DNA of 64,000 nt from Defluviibacillus sp043739385 (lineage in GTDB: Bacteria > Pseudomonadota > Gammaproteobacteria > Burkholderiales > Burkholderiaceae_C). Of this stretch, positions 61,778 to 64,000 are shown piece by piece. Each line of letters starts with the position of its first letter. The stretch's first letter is position 1. The translations under genes were made by a program, and so were the position numbers. The notes under the pieces were generated by a model, which was given only the letters and a program-made list of their open reading frames with translations, had not been told where the DNA came from and did not search any database. The stretch is from NCBI GenBank assembly GCA_043739385.1, contig JAYUED010000027.1:1-64000 (forward strand). Direction: 5' to 3'.

Positions 61778-63592
61778 ATGCGAATTTTGCTTGTTTGTCT
61801 GCTCTACTGCGTTGCCTTGCCTGCGTGGTCATCTCATGGTTATGCCTTGTGGGACGATCTCAAGTACCCCGTCGGTTTTGCACATTTTGATTACGTCAAT
61901 CCTGCTGCCCCCAAGCGGGGTGAGCTGCGTTTGGTGAGCAACCAACGCTATTCAACATTCGATAAGTTCAACCCATTTACGATCAAAGGCGCTCCACCCG
62001 CCTACCTGTCGACGGTGATGTTTGATACGCTGTTGGCAGGGTCCATGGACGAAACTGCTTCGGGTTATGGTCTGCTTGCCGAAGATGTAGCTGTGGCCCC
62101 AGACCGGCTCAGCGTGACCTTCCGCCTGCGGGCTGAGGCACTTTTTCACAACGGTAGCCCAGTCGAGGCAGCCGACGTGAAGTACAGCTTCGACACGCTG
62201 ATCGGTCCCTACGTCTCGCCTAGCTATAAAACATTGCTCGAGGACGTGGCGAGTGCTGACGTGGTGGACGCGCGCACTGTGCGATTTCGCTTCAAGAAGC
62301 CAAACCGCGAACTGCCGTTGACGGTGGGCGGTCTCCCCATCTTTAGCCGCGCCTGGGGCACTGAGGATGGCAAGATCGGCGGCAAGGCGAAGCCGTTCGA
62401 CCAAGTGGTGACAGACATTCCCATTGGCAGTGGCCCTTACAAAATTGGTCCAGTGCGCTTCGGCAAAGACATTACCTATGTGCTCGATCCGACCTACTGG
62501 GCGCGGGATCTCAACGTCAAACGCGGCAGCAATAACTTCGAGCGTATTACCGTCAAAATCTACCGTGACAACACCGCGCGGCTGGAAGCGCTGAAGGCGG
62601 GTGAGTTTGATGTGATGAGTTTTTATTCGGCTGGTGACTGGGCGCGCCGCGTGACGGGTAAGCGGTTCGATTCTGGTGAGCTGATAAAAAAGGAATTTCC
62701 TCACCGGCTGCCATCTGGTTTTCAAAGCTTTGTATTGAATAGCCGCCGCCCACAATTGATGGATGCCCGTGTGCGTGAGGCCTTGGGTTTGGCGCTTGAC
62801 TTCGAGTGGATGAGTCGTCAGATGTTTTACAACAGCTACCCGCGTGTGAAAGATCTGTTCGGCAACACAGATTGCGAGGCAAGCGGTCAGCCATCACCTG
62901 AAGAGGTGGCCTTGCTGGCACGTTGGCGCGATCAAATACCTGCTTCGACCTTTGGCACCATGGCTGTCCCACCGACCACCGACTCTCCAAATCATTCGTT
63001 GCGCGATAACTTGCGTCAAGCCCAGGCGCTACTGAAGCAGGCTGGCTGGATCTACTCGGAGGGTGCCTTGCGCAACGCCAAAGGCGAGCCTATGGTGCTG
63101 GAGTACATGGACAGCAAGGAAGGCGGCGTACGCACCGTTTCTCCGTGGATGCGTAGTCTGGAAAAACTAGGTATTGAGCTGAAATTTTCGTCAGTAGATT
63201 TCGCTCTCTATCAGCAGCGGCTTGATCAATTTAACTTTGACATTACGACCATTAACTTTCCTGGCACGCACAACCCTGGGCAACAATTAGCTGATATTTT
63301 TGGCAGTAAGGCTGCAGTGACTGAAAGTTCGGGCAACTATATGGGGGTCAGCAGTCCCGCTGTGGACGATTTAGTCCAGCGCATTGTGGCTGCCAAGACG
63401 AAGGTTGAGTTGTTGCCTGCCTGCCGTGCACTGGACCGGGTCATCATGCACAGCCATTACCTGATTCCACAGTGGACGTTAATGTCCCATCGACTTGTGT
63501 ATAACGGCTGGCGACTGGCCTACAAGGCGCCCATGCCACCATATTCAGGCGGTGAAGACTGGGTTATGGCCACGTGGTGGTTCAAACTCTAG
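61778..63592 (+). CDS. yejA: Peptide ABC transporter substrate-binding protein, YejA-like
   Basis: This 604-residue extracellular solute-binding protein of family 5 has a signal peptide (MRILLVCLLYCVALPAWSS) and conserved pieces typical of YejA: GYALWDDLKYPVGFAHFDYVNP over its first strands, NPFTIKG, YGLLAEDV, FHNGSPV, PIGSGPY and QWTLMSHR. It should deliver oligopeptides to the permease encoded next. ATG 61778 is preferred, since an upstream ATG would precede the signal peptide. The gene is divergent from fabI. Confidence 0.93.
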   Translation: MRILLVCLLYCVALPAWSSHGYALWDDLKYPVGFAHFDYVNPAAPKRGELRLVSNQRYSTFDKFNPFTIKGAPPAYLSTVMFDTLLAGSMDETASGYGLLAEDVAVAPDRLSVTFRLRAEALFHNGSPVEAADVKYSFDTLIGPYVSPSYKTLLEDVASADVVDARTVRFRFKKPNRELPLTVGGLPIFSRAWGTEDGKIGGKAKPFDQVVTDIPIGSGPYKIGPVRFGKDITYVLDPTYWARDLNVKRGSNNFERITVKIYRDNTARLEALKAGEFDVMSFYSAGDWARRVTGKRFDSGELIKKEFPHRLPSGFQSFVLNSRRPQLMDARVREALGLALDFEWMSRQMFYNSYPRVKDLFGNTDCEASGQPSPEEVALLARWRDQIPASTFGTMAVPPTTDSPNHSLRDNLRQAQALLKQAGWIYSEGALRNAKGEPMVLEYMDSKEGGVRTVSPWMRSLEKLGIELKFSSVDFALYQQRLDQFNFDITTINFPGTHNPGQQLADIFGSKAAVTESSGNYMGVSSPAVDDLVQRIVAAKTKVELLPACRALDRVIMHSHYLIPQWTLMSHRLVYNGWRLAYKAPMPPYSGGEDWVMATWWFKL

Positions 63593-63667
63593 GCCGACCC
63601 TAGCGGTCATACCTCATGCCTCACACCAACTGATGCAATTGATGCAACTGAGAGAAATCACCTCGCC

Positions 63668-64000
63668 ATGTTCTTCTACATCCTAAAGCGACTGCTGCTG
63701 TTGATTCCCACGCTGCTGGGTGTGTTGCTGATCACCTTTGCGGTGATCCAGTTCGTGCCGGGTGGCCCGGTCGAGCAGTACTTGATTGAAGCTAAAGCCG
63801 GAGCGAAAGGTGGTTTCGAGTCGGGCGGCGGTAGCTACCGAGGTAACCAAGGTGTGGATCCAAAACGACTGGAGCAAATCAAAGCGCTCTATGGCTTTGA
63901 CAAACCCGTGCATGAGCGCCTGCTGCAGATGTTGGGCCAATTTGCACGCTTCGATCTGGGCAAGAGTTTTTTCCAGAATAAGGATGTCTGGTCCCTCGTT
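63668..64000 (+). CDS. yejB: Peptide ABC transporter permease YejB, N-terminal part (cut by window end)
   Basis: The visible 111 residues begin MFFYILKRLLLLIPTLLGV, a first membrane helix, followed by FAVIQFVPGGPVEQYL and YGFDKPVHERLLQML. This is the N-terminus of the YejB/OppB permease family. It starts 75 bases after yejA in the same operon and continues past base 64000. Confidence 0.93.
   Translation, partial: MFFYILKRLLLLIPTLLGVLLITFAVIQFVPGGPVEQYLIEAKAGAKGGFESGGGSYRGNQGVDPKRLEQIKALYGFDKPVHERLLQMLGQFARFDLGKSFFQNKDVWSLV

Noticed and set aside
61952..62755. A 267-codon open frame antisense to yejA
   Set aside because: It overlaps a clear family 5 binding protein gene on the other strand and shows no domain or ribosome binding site.

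Overview
This window looks like chromosomal DNA of a betaproteobacterium of the order Burkholderiales, most likely family Comamonadaceae and Rhodoferax/Polaromonas-like. The placement rests on gene content and order: paired cyanophycin synthetases with their companion ABC transporter and DUF1854 gene, an RpfE-like gene fused by overlap to recJ, a CysB-type regulator, a czcI-czcCBA set and lptFG near pepA-holC. It is an inference, not a database result. Base composition is moderately GC-rich throughout, except for an AT-rich island around a stand-alone EAL gene (about 3695-4647). I see no insertion sequence, prophage, rRNA operon or CRISPR array.

Layout. 1-1831: end of a sensor kinase and an HD-GYP response regulator. 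1898-7495: argH, an AT-rich EAL gene, recJ and an rpfE-like gene. 7630-10692: lolC-lolD, an orphan ModA-like binding protein and a 45-aa basic protein. 10870-15351: a methyltransferase, dusC, a GH12-like lipoprotein, a Gly/Tyr-rich lipoprotein and dsbB. 15429-23457: the cyanophycin locus (cphA, cphA', and a divergent ABC exporter plus DUF1854 gene). 23488-30310: patatin phospholipase, argA and hrpA. 30326-34575: a large cache-PAS-GGDEF-EAL gene broken by one in-frame stop and three frameshifts. 34861-37611: acetylpolyamine amidohydrolase and a bdhA-adc operon. 37627-50227: a long leftward run with an aminotransferase, cysB-like regulator, a DMT permease with a His-rich tail, czcA-czcB-czcC-czcI, cbiX, lptG and lptF. 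50326-54315: an ArnT-like glycosyltransferase, pepA, holC and a small unknown gene. 54480-64000: a LivK-type binding protein, tRNA-Ser(GGA), qmcA-nfeD, an AdiA-like decarboxylase, an exported ATP-dependent DNA ligase, fabI, and yejA with the start of yejB.

How the genes fit together. Arginine is a recurring theme: argA and argH make it, CphA stores it with aspartate as cyanophycin, the AdiA-like enzyme would decarboxylate it, and the acetylpolyamine amidohydrolase handles polyamine derivatives downstream. No cyanophycinase is present, so breakdown must be encoded elsewhere. A second theme is cyclic-di-GMP turnover (HD-GYP, EAL and the broken GGDEF-EAL gene). A third is envelope biogenesis (lolCD, lptFG, dsbB, ArnT-like, fabI).

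The best candidate for an under-described system is the cyanophycin locus. CphA' lacks the P-loop lysine and the C-terminal Mur lobe that CphA has. The neighbouring ABC exporter carries an N-terminal PH-like segment and a four-cysteine zinc ribbon, and is followed by DUF1854.
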